Origin: Erinaceus europaeus
Lineage: Eukaryota > Chordata > Mammalia > Eulipotyphla > Erinaceidae
Length of the DNA: 64,000 bases
Assembly: GCF_950295315.1 (NCBI RefSeq)
Contig: NC_080175.1
Coordinates: forward strand, 63,096,487 to 63,160,486
Direction of reading: 5' to 3'
Below, one piece after another: positions 20,719 to 34,029 of this stretch. Made by a program: the position numbers and the translations under genes. The notes under the pieces are model-generated. The model worked only from the letters and a program-made list of their open reading frames with translations, searched no databases and had not been told where the DNA came from. The number at the start of each line of letters is the position of its first letter. The first letter of the stretch is position 1.

Positions 20719-22974
20719 CCCATGGATGGAGCTAGAAAGAATTATGTTAAGTGAGCTAAATCAGAAAGAAAAAGATAAGTATTGGATGATCCCACTCATT
20801 AACAAAAGCTGAGAAAGAACAGAAAGGTAAACTCAAAGCAGGTTTTGACTCAATTTGGAGTAGGGCACCAAAGTAAAAACCCTGGGTTGAGGGTGAGGGT
20901 GGATGTTCCCCTTCATGGGGCGGGTGGGGGGGCATGGAGAATGGGATGGGACACAGTCTTTTGGTGGTAGGAATGGTGTTTACGTACAGTCCTATTAATT
21001 TGTAGTCATATACATCACTATTTAATTAATGAGAGGGGAAAAATTGATTAAATGTTTCCAACTTTTTAATTCACAGACCATAAGCTGAGTTTCTGATATG
21101 TCAATTCTCTTAAAAGCTTAGACCAGGGAGAACAGAAGCAACCGGTGGAGGCACAGCTATATACAAATAATGTAAAGGACATAAATTATGGTGATGTGGT
21201 GTATGATACAGTAAATGCTAACAAAGGGATTTTTCAAAGTTAACCCAATTGCCAAATAATATGATTAGAGCAATAACTATCTTAAACTTCTTAAACCCTA
21301 AGACAGCAGGAACCTCCTGCTTCCTTTATAGATCCTATATTTCCCCAGTCCTGGAACCTTTACGGTGGGGCTTACTTTCCTACATGCTCCTCTCAGTTCC
21401 TACCAAATGACATTGCATCAGCCAATCCCAACATAATCAATGCAAGGAGTACCACTTTGGCATGCTTCACTTCAGGCTGTGTCAGGAGACATCAGGTATG
21501 AAATGTCAACCTGTCAGCCTTATTACTCAGGTGAGATATTTCCTTTCAAAAGATTCTCTAATTCCATTGCAGATGGTTCAATTCCTAGCAAAGTCTGAAA
21601 AACTAGATATGGACCAGATCCCATGAGTTAGAATATAGGTTCACATGTATCCATAAATTAGGGCAAAATATATACCTGAAAGCAAAAGTAAACAATAGTC
21701 TGCAGTGAGTCAATATAATGCTCATAATGAAATAGTGTCTACTTAGACCTAGATACACTCCTCACCTACTTCCTATTATACTTCCCTCCCTCACTCCAAA
21801 GCTAACTTATCAAAACAAGGACTACAAAAGTTGAATAAGTGCAAGAGACTGACATACTTTAATGATGACTCTTTAGTCACTATCAGGCCACCCCATCAGC
21901 TGGGGTACTATTTAGGGAGTTTTGAGATTCCCAAACAGACATGATGGGCCTAGACCTTGAATAAATCCCTCATATCCCAATATTACTAGTAATCTCTGTC
22001 AGGAACAACACAATAGACCCTTCCGTGGGCCCACATAGGTCTTTGCCCTCAACTTGGATCAACAACGGTAGAGAATGTTCCATCCTCTGAAGGGAGGATG
22101 GAACACATACTCTATGCTCCACCCAAGGAAGATGGGTCATGAAGTCAGGGCAGCTTGGAATGTTCCTATTTATGATCACAGAATATGAACTCATATCTAC
22201 AGTGATGCAAAGGTCACATAGACTGTTAAGCTGAATATAGGCCCCAGATAAGATCATCAATGGGGTTTATGGTAAAAAAAATATTTATACACCTTTCCTA
22301 TATTTGGGAGCTACTCTCTTCCCTGATCCAGCTTTCTGGTCCTTTTCCCAGCCATGACTCTATATCCCCAGACAAACTTGCATCCACCTGCCTATCAGAT
22401 TTTAGGATCAGGGGAAAACAAGCAAACGAACAAACAAACTAGTATAGTCACAGGCCCTTTGGAATAGAACTAAAATAGGCCTACTAGCTATCTATAAAAT
22501 GGACATTGCCCATATCTTCATGTGCACTATTCCACCCTTTAGGTTCATGATTAGTCAACTTGTCTGGCTTTATACGTTAACTCTTTTTTCAGCCACCAAG
22601 TTCCAGAAGTGCTAGCATGATGTCAACCAGACTTCCCATGTATAGACAACCTCACAAATGTGTCCTAGAGCCCTGCATCCTTAGAGCCCCTGTTTTCCCC
22701 TCTAGTGAAAGTGAGAGGCAAGCTTGTAGTATGGATTGACCTGTTAATACCCATGTTCAAGGGGGGAAGCAATTCCAGAAGCAAGACCTTCCACCTTCTG
22801 CATCCCATGATGACCCTGGGTCCATACTGCCAGAGGGATTAACAATAGAAAAAGCTATCAGGGGAGGGGATTAGATGTGGAGTTCTGATAGTTTGAATTC
22901 TGAGGAGTTGTACCCCTCTTATCCTATGGTTTTGTTAATGTTTCCTTTTTATAAATAATTAAAAAAAAAAAAGA
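20719..22974 (+). mobile_element. L1: ORF2 C-terminus plus long 3' UTR
   Basis: 20720-20812 encodes the last 31 residues of ORF2 in frame (IMLSELNQKEKDKY, then IPLINKS and stop TGA at 20810). The 3' UTR follows at once and is about 2.16 kb, the longest complete one here, ending in an A tail at 22961-22972. This is the anchor that identifies the recurring unit as L1 3' UTR. Confidence 0.88.
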
Positions 22975-24945
22975 AATAACACCTGAAGACACTCACCTGA
23001 GTTCCAGTAAGTATCTCAAATCTCTTCTAATTTTTAAACAATATCAATACTGAACATGAAGGTTTCTATTATGACATAAAATGCCCTTCAGAAATCACCA
23101 TCAGGAAAATTTGAAAAGATGAAACTTTGTTTTATAGACTAGAAATGACACATAATACCTGTGAAGTAGACAACTAAAAAAAAAAAAAAAAGCAAGAAAG
23201 CACTTGGTGACTGGGGCTCTGATTTTGTTGGGACTGGCCTAGACAGTCAGTACTCTGTAGGCTTGGCTCACTCTTTACTCTTGAATTGTAACAAAAGTTA
23301 TAACTTTAAATGCGGAAAGAGAACCAAATAAGAAAGATAATTGCAAACAGACAAGTCAGTCAAACAGACCAGTAATATAAATCAACCTGAGTTTCTTAAA
23401 CAAAGGATCTTCATTGAGGTGTGACTGTGGGCTCTTTTTCTAGCCTGGCAAAGTGTTTTGAAATAACTATATTTGAGGGCAGATGGCTGTATCAGTCTGG
23501 ATACAGGAACTTGAATTACAAAGAAAATCAACTTCTGGAGTTTCACCATACTACTGGACATTATAATACTTGAGCATCTTTCAAACTATGAACACGATCA
23601 TACCAAGGTGTGATTGCTAATTTGACATATCACCTTACAAAGCCCAGGCTTTCCAGGATCCAGTATTATTTCTGGGTGAGTCTGTAATGCTGTTTCTGGA
23701 TAAACTTATCATTAGCATTGGTGAACTTACTCTGTCTTGCTCAATCTATGTGTTCTTCCTCCGGTCTTTAGAGATCTTTAATGAAACAAATTGGTAGAGG
23801 AGACAGGCATTTGTCCAATTTGTCTCTTGTACGCACATTGATAGAGCAGACTTAAATGTTTATTTCCTCGGTCTTTATTAATAGGACAAGACTAGGATTA
23901 AAACTTATTGTTCTGAGAGAGACTAGTTGGCACTTTACTGTGACAACCTCTGGCATCTCCTGAGAACAACCAAGTAAACAACAGTAGGATAGGCCAGCAG
24001 ACACACCTGGACAAAAGAAGCAATGATCCCCCAAAGTGTGAAGTGATCTTTACATCCTTTCTGCATATCCTGCATAACCCTGGCAGAAGTTATCTAAGAG
24101 AACAAAGAACACTAATGAAGTTGAATAATAAGAGAAATTTACTACTTTCCCCCTTTTTGCCAATGATTCTTTTTAATAAAGTTTGAAATTTTGTTTCCCT
24201 TACAAGCAGAGTATATTAATAATTTGGTAAAGAAATACCTTCTACGCCTTTTCTCATTAAATTCTTCTGATTCGGTGGGGAACCATAATACCATCTTTTT
24301 CTAGGTGTCCATCTCCCAAGGACAGATTGTGGAGTTGGAGTCTCAATCATCATGTGTATCAATTTCTCAAGAAATTTGCATGTATATATGATAGAAAAAA
24401 GTACCAGGTGGATGAGATGCAAAGGGAGAGAGAGACAGAGAGATAGGCATCTCTGAGTTCCAAGGCAAATTTATTAGAGAAAAGGTAGGAGTAACCAACA
24501 GATGAAAGAATTAGACTGGGATCAGAGAAAGAGTCCTGGCTATTACTGTATCCCACAGACAAGAAGGTTTTCATATCTGGTAAAAGAACAAATTGAGTGA
24601 GGGGTTTACAGAAAGGTTAGTTGTTGGGTTGTGCAAAAGGCCATGTTGTCAGTCATAACTTGCTTTGAACTTTAGTGGCTACTAAGGCCAATTCTTCATT
24701 CCAAGGTCTGTGACTGAAGCTCCAAGAAAGGTTAGAATAAGTAACAATTTACTTCCTCATTCTGAGACAACTCAATATGTGCATATGTATAAATACATTG
24801 CATATATAAATAACCATCAGTTATTTTCTTTCAGGAAACTTTACTGATACTAAAGATTTTTGACAGATGTACTCATTTGCTGTTGAATGAATTGTTCACC
24901 GGGGAGACACAAGGCTGGACAATTTGCCCTTAAAAAATCTAGTAT
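22975..24945. other. Mostly unique DNA
   Basis: No gene seen. 23600-23750 ('gggtgagtctgtaatgctg', 'ttctggataaac') faintly resembles an old, widespread mammalian repeat that I cannot name. A 15-A run is at 23177-23191. Confidence 0.45.
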
Positions 24946-24956
24946 AAGAAGGAAGG

Positions 24957-25247
24957 GGAGTTGGGTGGTAGTGCAGCGGGTTAAGCGCACGTGGTGCAAA
25001 GTGCAAGGACCAGCATGAGGATCCCAGTTCAAGCCCCCGGCTCCCCACCTGCCGGGGAGTCACTTCACAGGTGGTGTCTACAGGTTTGTAGGTGTCTATC
25101 TTTCTCTCCCCCTCTCTGTCTTCCCCTCCTTTCTCCATTTCTCTCTGTTCTATCCAACAACAATGACACCACCAACAATAATAACTACAACAACAATAAA
25201 AACAAGGGCAACAACAAGGAAATAAATATTAAAAAAATCTTTAAAAA
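24957..25247 (+). mobile_element. SINE-A with target-site duplication
   Basis: Complete copy with head 'gagttgggtggtagtgcagc', CT body and CAA/TAA tail. 'aagaaggaagg' flanks it at 24946-24956 and 25248-25258. Confidence 0.92.
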
Positions 25248-25258
25248 AAGAAGGAAGG

Positions 25259-27095
25259 TAATGACACTAAGGATAAATGGAAGTGTTATAAACAAATTTT
25301 GGAAAGGCTATGTAGAGGACTTGGAGCTCTTGTGTAAAATAAATGGAGGAGGATATTGAATAAAGGTTAAATATAGTGCTTAACTATTGCTTGGTAAATA
25401 ATGTGTAGGCCATTAATGGAATTTAAGAAATGAAAAAAAAAAGGAATCAGTTAATATAAATTATAAAATGAAACAACTTTGTTTATTCCCATGTATACCC
25501 ATAAAACAATGGGGAAGGAAGGAAACTACTTTATATGTTTACGGGAGAGGCATCATCAACAATAATAATAATAATAAATCCAGTGAATCTGAACAGGACA
25601 TATTAGGACATGTTATGTTCTTCAGACAAATGCTTACCTGAACTTCATCTATTTGGTCATGCTTTCCTTCTCACACAGCTAAAGAAAATGCTAAAAAAAA
25701 TCTCACTCTGATAAATGTAACTAAATAAAGATGTTCTCCCTAATGGTCATTCTCTCTTCTCCCCTAAATCTAGAAGTTCATTTTGGAACTACATTTAACT
25801 CTCCATCCTCTTTCATGGCAACAGTCTCTAATTGTTTTATACTTCTTGGCATATAATATGCATTTCACCAATAAGGAGAAGAAACTAGAGTCCTTTATAA
25901 GAAGCTCATCAATTCAATAGAAGCCCCACTATGTTTTCACATTTTACTTAAGGGAATAGCAATGTAATGGCTGGATTTCTCACAGCCAACTTGCAAATTA
26001 TATGAGGATTACAATGAAGAGAAGGAAATGAACAATGTCAGAAGGGACTAGTTTTCTTTGAAAAGATGTTGGAACTATAGCATAGGCCCATGATTTATTT
26101 ATTTGTTTGTAGATGCATTTATTTATTTTGAAAGGTTCTATAATTGCTTATGCCATTGGTTTTGAGCCCATTTCTCTTCGGAGACAATTGTAATTCTTTC
26201 CTGATAAAATCGATTTGATGTGTGTGTAATCCATTCTTAGTTAATCTGAAGAAGCAAACATAATATCATTATGGGCAATGTGTACATTTTATGGGGAAGA
26301 AACACTAAGGCATGATTTGTTCATAAGCGGTGTGGTATAAGGAGCTTTGAAAGAAAGGTGGGGTTTAGATGACAGACTTATTTACTGCTTTACCTTACTT
26401 CATCTTTCTCTTCCAATTGTCTTATGTTGAAAGGAGCAAACCCCAAGTTCTGTGTTAGCAACTGCAATATCAATCATAGGTACCAGCTGAGAAAGCAAAA
26501 CATCCTAAAGTCCCTTGATTCCATATTCCACTCATGCTGGCCTAGTGCACTGTGAAATGAATGCTGATCTATTAGAAGATGATAAAAAGCAACGTGATTA
26601 GCTAGTGATTTATATCCTTTGAGATCGACAGCATATATAGAATATAGTGACAAATGAGGGATCTTGTGGGCCTGAGAAACATTGCATTAAAAATAGAAAG
26701 CCCGATTACCTTATCTTGTATAATCCATCGTTCTTGCTTTCATCAGCTGTCTCCCAGCACAATAATCAGTGGTACCAAAAGAAGAAGAAGAAAAAATAGA
26801 ATACTAGGATTACATTATATGTTTAGGGCAATGCAAGGTTTACACCTAAGGATAATCTAAAATCCTTGCTTTTAGACATTGCAAATTATACTAGAAAATA
26901 GACAAATACAATGAAGGATTTCACAATTTCAGCCTATACTTTAAATAGCTTGCATCGTGCATTTATTAGCAAAGATTGCAGACTCCATCTTGTTCTCCAC
27001 ATGTATATTAAATCCTCTCACTGCTCTTTGCCCTGGACCTAACAGTACAGGCATCTGGGGAAAACATGTTGCTTAATGATGCTATATGAAAGTTT
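25259..27095. other. Unique DNA, no gene recognised
   Basis: A few microsatellite-scale runs ((ATA)n at 25560-25576) are present. The 68-codon frame at 26654 has no recognisable family. The stretch has few repeats, so it could hold conserved non-coding sequence, but nothing visible proves this. Confidence 0.45.
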
Positions 27096-27099
27096 CTTT

Positions 27100-27330
27100 G
27101 TTGGGGGTTGGTGCTTTCATGATAAAAATGAATCTACTGCTTCCAGTGGCCATTATTCGTTTCTTTGTTGATAGAAACAGAGAGAAATTGAGAGGAGAGG
27201 AGGAAGATTGAGAGGAAAAGAGAAAGACAAAGACCTGCAGCACTGCTTTGTAACTTGTGAAGCTCCTTCCTTACAGATGGAAGCCAGAGGCTTGAATTCT
27301 AGTCCTTGCCTATGGCTAATACCTGGATCC
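27100..27330 (-). mobile_element. Old SINE-A-like element, antisense
   Basis: The module complement ('atgaatctactgcttccag') is followed by 'gagagaaattgagaggagag', 'acctgcagcactgctttg' and 'cagaggcttgaattcta'. The head is eroded. Mixed SINE-A/B character. Confidence 0.55.
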
Positions 27331-27577
27331 TGTCTCAGAGTTTTATAAGGCTGGCACTACATGCCAGATGAATTTACTCTGTATAACAAAACATTTTCCA
27401 GTCAGATAGCCATATAACAGGATCCTTTACTGAATCCCTTCCCACCACTGGCCACTACCTTTAATTAAACATGAAAACAAATCTGTAAGATTTTTTGAGA
27501 TATGTCTCTGCCTTAAAATATGATGGTATCTTCTTCTACTTGTTTGATTTTTTTCAACTTCCGTATCACTTGATTGA

Positions 27578-27584
<7 letters not shown>
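27331..27584. other. Unique DNA
   Basis: Nothing recognised. Confidence 0.45.

Positions 27585-27631
<47 letters not shown>
27585..27631. repeat. (TA)n microsatellite
   Basis: About 23 uninterrupted TA units. The YIYIYI open frames on both strands come from it. Confidence 0.98.
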
Positions 27632-27637
<6 letters not shown>

Positions 27638-27709
27638 TTACAATAGTATATGTCCACGTCTCCTAAAGATGGGAACCACTACATTCATTTCTGTTTTGTT
27701 CAGAATAGA

Positions 27710-27840
27710 AAGACCAAGACAAGAGTGAAAGAGAGACCACAACACAAGAACTTCCTTCAATATAGTGGGACCCAGGCTTGAACTTGAGTCACATACCTGG
27801 CAAAACATCACACTATCCAAGTGAGTTATTTTGCCATATA
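27710..27840 (-). mobile_element. SINE-E, antisense
   Basis: 'agagagaccacaacacaag', 'cccaggcttgaacttgagtc' and 'ctatccaagtgagttattt' then 'gcca' give a good complement of the SINE-E head. Confidence 0.6.
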
Positions 27841-28768
27841 TATATTTGTTCTAGCATCAACCCTTGTCTCACTGAGTTGGTTTTCTCAAAGAAAATTTAA
27901 ATATAGATTCAATAACATTCAAAACTCAAGAAAAACCAAGCAGGAAGCTGATTTATTAACTCTTTATATAGCCCAGATTAAAATAAAAGTGTATGTTTAT
28001 TAAAATATTTGAAGAACAGTTTAATATTAGCAGAAGTAGGGGCACACTAGACAATAAATATTTAGAACCTTGCTGGAAGTTTTGTATTTCTGTATGTTTT
28101 ATTCTCCAATTCAAAACAAGAGTCACTTGTCTCCAGTTCCAGGTTTAACCCTGATCAGTTTTAACCAGCTACTTTAACTCCATTCTTACCTCCAGTAATG
28201 AATGGTTTTAGGCATTGCCTGTGAAACAATTCTAGCTAATTATATAAAAAAAGAACATGCTTCCCAGAAATCTATAAGATAGTTTACTATCATTTTAAAG
28301 CAAATTATATATATATCCTTTACATGACTGCTCCTTTTCATTTATACATGTAAAGGCTGGAAGTGTTGTAGATTCCTGAATTAAGAGTGAATCAGCATAT
28401 AAGCCAGCATGGTAAGGGTGAGAGAACAGATTTTTAAAGGAACACTAATATTAAAAAATAACTTTGTTACTGAATTAATAATTCTGGAGCTTCAAGGCTC
28501 TATTCCTTTTGTTTTATAGCACCTATAAATTATCTATTTATCTATTTTTAAGGCAAACATGTAGGGTTTTCTATAACTCACAGCCCTAAATATGCTAGTA
28601 ATAGTATGTAAAAAAATAAACATTAATATCTATGCTAGGCACACTAACTCTCATTACAAATAGCTTGTCAATGTTTTTCTATTTTCATTAAATGAAAAAA
28701 GTAGCAGTCCCTGTTAACACCAAGGTGATACAGAATGGCCTAGAATGTAATCCCCATTGATCTCTTCA
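27841..28768. other. Unique AT-rich DNA, nothing recognised
   Basis: No repeat or coding pattern seen. Confidence 0.45.
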
Positions 28769-28780
28769 AGAGACAGTTAT

Positions 28781-29771
28781 GTAGGTATATTCCAAAGGGC
28801 CCATGACTTTATTAGTTTTTACCTGAGCCTATCATCTGATATTATAGGTGGACCCAAGTTGTTGTCTGGGGAGATGATATCATGGCTGGAAAAAGGGCTA
28901 CAAAGTTAGATCAAGGAATAGAGTAGCTCCCAAATATGGGAAAAGTGAATAAATATTGTTGACTCCAAACCCCATCAGTTTGATCTGGGGCCCATATTCA
29001 GCATAGGAGCCTATGTAACCTCTACAAACTTGCATTCTTTGGTCATCAGTAGGAACATTCTGAGTTGCACCAATTTCTTGACCCATCTTTTTCAGGTGGT
29101 AGATAGAGTATGTTATCCACCACTCCCCCTTTGGAGGGTGGAACATTCTCTACCATTGTTGATCCACATTGAAGGCAAGGTCCTATGGAGGCCACCAAAG
29201 GGGTCCATTATGTTGTTCCTGAGTTAGATGAGCAGTGATAATGGAGAGAAGGGTCTATTCAAGGTCTAGACTCATCATGTATGTGTGGGAATCCAAGGAT
29301 AGACCTACTAGCTATTTCCAAAATGGATACCCCGAATCTTCATCTGCAATAATGCAACCTTTAGATTCATGATTAATCAACAACTTGTATGGCTTTATAT
29401 GTTAACTTTCTTTCAGCCACCAGGTTCCTGATACTACCATGATGCCAGCCAGACTTCCCTGGGCAAAACTACCCTACCAGTATGTCCTGGAGCTCTGCTT
29501 TCTCAGAGCCCTGCCCCACTAGAGGAAGAGAGAAGCAGGCTGGGAGTATGGATCAACCTGTCAATGCCCATGTTCACTGGGAATACAATTACAGAAGCCA
29601 GACCTTCTACCTTCCCATACTGACCCTGGGTCCATACTCCCACGGCGGTAAAGATTAGGAAAGCTATCAGGGAAGGGGATGGGATATGGAGCTCTAGTGC
29701 TGGGAATTGTACCCTCTTATCCTATGGTCTTTTCAGTTTTTCCATTTTATAAATAAATAAATTTTAAAAAG
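28781..29771 (+). mobile_element. L1 3' UTR insertion with 5' inversion
   Basis: 28781-29292 is the long-form 3' UTR interior in antisense. 29293-29771 is the late UTR in sense with its A-rich tail. The antisense part ends at 'gtgtgggaat' and the sense part starts near 'agacctactagctat', which lie further along the same UTR. 'agagacagttat' at 28769-28780 and 29772-29783 flanks the whole, so this is one insertion. Confidence 0.88.
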
Positions 29772-29783
29772 AGAGACAGTTAT

Positions 29784-31911
29784 CTAAATATTAATTTCTT
29801 ACTTAAAATTCATATTCTGGTACACCATACCCTGCCTAATCTATTATAAAAGGATTATAATTAAGATGTTGAAATTTTTTTAATGCTGCCAAATAGCCTA
29901 AACATTAGCATTTTAAAATCTGGGTATATTTATATTTTTCCATAGTAAAAATCTTATGGTGTGATATTATCAAGAAGACTATGCCTAAAATTTTAAAATT
30001 AAGCAATTTTGCGGCGTTATTTCTTTTCATTCCTAAAGAATCACTTCCCACACAATAAAACTTATGAAGAGAATTATTATAAGCATAAGCACTTTCAAAT
30101 TTGTTAAACTTACCTTAAATCTCATAATTTCAAAAATTCCAGAGACACCAAACTTTAGGTAGTTAGCGAAGAGGTCAACAATACAATTCCAAACATGGAT
30201 TATGATTCCATTTTACAAGCATGAATGAAACATTTTAAATGATAGTAATTGGGGGGAGTGACTAGACTATTGCCAAGCTGTGGTTTTACCTGCTGGACTC
30301 CAAGACTTGACTAAGAAGAAAATCCACTGCAAGACAACAACAACAACAAATAATAATAATAATAATAATAATAAATCATTGCATTCAGAAGTGACCAGAG
30401 GAATATGCTTTCTCTTCAGAAAATGAACACTGTGTCTGTGCTTTATCATCTACCTGGTGGTGGTGAAAGCCAGCAGAAGGCAGGCAGAAAAACCAGCAGT
30501 GTCCTCCCTGTAAACCTAAAATTCTATGTGTGTTCCTCAGAGACTACTTACAGAAATAATTGAAAAATTGCCCATCCATTAAAGATATGGTTTATACTGG
30601 TGATCAAACTACTTTAGTTGTTGAAGAGTAAGACATTACTAAATATACAAATAGAAATACAGAATATTAATAGCTTCTGTTAAGACAGTCCATTGAAATA
30701 TGATTTGATGAGAGACAGCAGCTATTGTGTCACATCCTATGACATCTTTGTGAACCAATCTTAAAAGAAGAATTGAATATGCAAATATACCAGTAGAACT
30801 GAAGATAGTGCACATACTTAGTGTTTCACATTAAATATGCATGAAACATGATGTCTTCATGTTTAATTCTATTCTAATTTGGGGAGTTATATTCATACAT
30901 TTTACATTCAGAAACTTTACATTTTTGCACTTTATTATTAGCATTCAAATGTCGGAGCAGTTTTCTGAAATTAGAACAACTTAGACTTGCAAGCATTCTT
31001 CTTCGAGAAAGATAAACTTAAGTATACACCTTCCTGTGGAATCACTAGCATGCAATATAAGGTTCTCTTAGAGTTTTTATCAAGATAATTTATGTAAAGT
31101 ATGTGCTTACAAACTCACAGTAATAAGTAAACAAGTAAAAGTGCATTTTCCCCTAAATATATAAAGGTATTCAACTCATTTCAAGGTGTATTAATAATTT
31201 ACTTTAGGAATTCTTTAAAAATCTGGGAAACTAGCATTTATTTCCTTTGTTTTGCAAGGTAGGCTTTGCAATTATTATCATTTTAGAATGTGGTAGTAAT
31301 GAGGGCTTTTTAAGAGCAATATAAAAGCTGAAGATTAAATTTGTTTTTAATTAATCAACCAATTTCCCTCATGTACTAAAACAGAAATTCATCATATTCA
31401 GCATAGCAATCTGTTACATATATACTATTAACCCAGTTACTTTGGCACAGGCTGTCATATAGAAACATTCAGAAGAAAACATTTTGTGGGGAATGTTCTT
31501 TTTGTGAAGGATCATAAGTGTCCATAAACTTTGATTTCTAATTAAGGCTAATACTATTCAGGTATTCCTTTTATTGCTCTAGTTCAGAGAAGAGTTTTGT
31601 AGGTACGTAATTTAAAAGAAATGGTGCCATTTAACACAGTAATATCAGTTATGAAATTCAGATTAAATCATATTTTTATATATTGAAAACTTGCTTAATG
31701 TAAGATGCAGACAGTAATATTCAGAGTAAAGTGCACAGGTTACATTTCTTTCTTTTGGCATTTCCATGACAACTCTGTCCTCTTTTTTATAAAGTCTTTT
31801 TCTTACTGGATCTAATGTTAATGCACTTTTTCTAAACTCTTGTACATGTTTGTACCTCTCCTTTGTCAGTGAGTCTATACCATAACTATTATTATTAGAA
31901 ATGAGAACACC
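29784..31911. other. Mostly unique DNA
   Basis: A (CAA)n(TAA)n tract lies at 30335-30374. No gene was recognised. The 97-codon minus-strand frame at 31663-31956 overlaps the next SINE-B at one end and has no family resemblance. Confidence 0.45.
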
Positions 31912-32215
31912 AGGAGCTGGGTGGTGGCACAAGTGGTGAAGTGTAGAAATTGTCATATTAAAGGACCATGGTTCAAATCTTCATTCCCTTCCTACAGAGG
32001 TCAAGCTTCAAAAGTAAAGGAGCAGGCAACAGATGTCTCTCTTTCTCTACCCTCCTCTCTTATCCTATATTTATGTCTTTATCATAATTATTTTAAAAAT
32101 GGAAAATAATGCATGAGGGTGGCAGTGTATTCACCACGCAGATACAGAGTCCCAGTAATAACCATAGTGGCATAATAATTATGATGATGATGATGGTGAT
32201 AGTAATAATAATAAA
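31912..32215 (+). mobile_element. SINE-B followed by the 3' module
   Basis: Head 'gagctgggtggtggcacaag', B-box area 'tggttcaaatcttc', CT body and A-rich tail. From 32105 comes 'ggtggcagtgtattcaccac' and 'agtaataacc', the shared module, ending in (TGA)n/(TAA)n. Confidence 0.65.
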
Positions 32216-32389
32216 TAGAAATACCTGTTATTAATAATAATTTAGGTCACTTCTCAACTCTTAACTACATATTGCTTTAGCTTATGGATGGGGAACTTAC
32301 TAGATAAGTAGACAAGAGCAGATAAATTCCTAACATCTGTTAGTATGCCTGTACACAGTGAAATATTATACTAGGATAAGAGATGATAG

Positions 32390-32937
32390 TGTGGTAATGG
32401 AACCAAAATAGACACGCAGAGCAGTGGAGTAAAATTGAAGATCCAGAAATATTCCCCCACATCCAAGGCCAGCTAATGTTTGACTAGGGGTCTCAAACCA
32501 TTAAATGATGAAAGGGAGAGTCTCTACAACAAATGGTGATGGGAAAACTGGATTGAAACATCCAAGTAGATGAAATTGCACCATCGCTTATCACTATGCA
32601 CAAAAGTCAACTTCCAGTGGATTAATAACATGGACATTAGATCAGAAAGTCTAAAATACGTAACAGGAAACAATGGCAGGACACATGAACTAAGCTTCAA
32701 AAATACTTTCAAGAATTCAAATCCAACACTAAAGAAAAGAAAGCAAAAATAAACCACTAGGACTCTATCAAACTTTTAAAAGCTTCTGCACAACAAAGAT
32801 TACTAGTACCCAGAGCCAACCAAAGGCATGGAGAAGATCTTTTCTATACACAATATACATCAGGAAAAGAAATAATAATCAAAATACATAAAGAGTTCAG
32901 TAAACTAAGCACCATAAATAAAAAAGCAACCCCACTT
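32390..32937 (+). mobile_element. Old L1 ORF2 fragment, upstream half
   Basis: Sense ORF2 order: 'gatccagaaatattccccc', 'agctaatgtttgactagggg', 'aaatggtgatgggaaaactg', 'aagcttctgcacaacaaag'. Frames are broken by indels. It continues beyond the younger insertion at 33962. Confidence 0.8.
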
Positions 32938-32952
32938 AAAAATAGGGCCGGG

Positions 32953-33946
32953 TATATATACCACAGCTTTCTCAGCCACTCATCTGTTGTTGGGCACCTG
33001 GGTTGCTTCCAGGTTTTAGCTATTATGAATTGTGCTGCTATGAACATAGGAGTACACACCTCTTTTTGGTTGGGTGTTATGGAGTCCTTGGGGTATAACC
33101 CCAGGAGAGGAATTATTGGGTCATATGGAAGGTCCATGTCTAGCCTTCTGAGAGTTTTCCAGACTGCTCTCCACAGAGGCTGTACCAATTTACATTCCCA
33201 CCAGCAATGTAAAAGGGTTCCTCTGTCCCCACATCCTCTCCAGCATTTGTTGCTGCTGTCCTTTTTGATGTATGCCATTCTTACAACCCTTCAGCTTCAT
33301 TACTCGGGTGAGACCTTTCCTTTAATAGTACACTCTAATCTCATCTCAGGTAGTTCACTTTCTAACAAAGTCCCATAACCTAGATATACACCAGTTTCTG
33401 TGAGAGAGAGCTTATGTGCACACGTATCCATAAACTACTGCAAAATATATACCTGAAAGCAGGACTACACTAGAGTTTGCAGTGAGTACCTCCCTAACAC
33501 TTCCTCTCCACTATTCCAAGCTTGGGATCCATGATTGCTCAACAATTTGTTTGGCTTCATATGTTAACTCTCTTTTCAATCACCAGGTTCCAGATGCCAC
33601 CAGGATGCTGGCTAGGCTTCCCTGGATTGAAGACCCCACCAATGTGTCCTGGAGCTCAGCTTCCCCAGAGTCACACCCTACTAGGGAAAGAGAGAGGCAG
33701 ACTGGGGGTATGGACCGACCAGTCAACACCCATGTTCAGCGGGGAAGCAATTATAGAAGCCAGACCTTCTACCTTCTGCATCCCTCAACGACCCTGGGTC
33801 CATGCTCCCAGAGGGATAGAGAATGGGAAAGCTATCAGGGGAGGGGGTGGGTTATGGGGATTGGGTGTTGGGAATTGTGTGGAGTTGTACCCCTCCTACC
33901 TTATGCTTTTGTTCACTAATCCTTTCTTAAATAAAAAATTAAAAAA
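32953..33946 (+). mobile_element. Young L1 with 5' inversion
   Basis: 32953-33283 is antisense ORF2 (minus-strand peptide with [17 protein letters not shown] and LLHCWWECKLVQPLW). 33284-33946 is the short-form 3' UTR in sense with an A tail. 'aaaaatagggccggg' at 32938-32952 and 33947-33961 flanks the unit. The ORF2 piece covers only the C-terminal part and lacks the endonuclease and reverse-transcriptase cores. The 145- and 153-codon frames at 33482-33983 are UTR frames. Confidence 0.92.
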
Positions 33947-34029
33947 AAAAATAGGGCCGGGACATGGACAGACATTTCACTGATGATAAGATCCAGAGGG
34001 CAAACAAATATATGGAAAGGTGCTCAGGA

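Noticed and set aside
27427..27728. Open frames with long YIYIYI runs on both strands
   Set aside because: They translate an uninterrupted (TA)n microsatellite.
31663..31956. 97-codon minus-strand frame outside most repeats
   Set aside because: Its first codons lie in a SINE-B, and the rest has no recognisable family or compositional bias. A single open frame of this size is expected by chance in 64 kb.
32844..33278. 144-codon minus-strand frame with clear L1 ORF2 similarity
   Set aside because: It is a real ORF2 fragment but lies in a 5'-truncated, inverted insertion, so it is part of a dead element and not a host gene.
33482..33983. Open frames of 145 and 153 codons
   Set aside because: Both lie in the L1 3' UTR, and the same peptides recur at 53092-53401 and 60534-60770, and on the minus strand near 15720-16035. 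They follow the repeat, not a gene.
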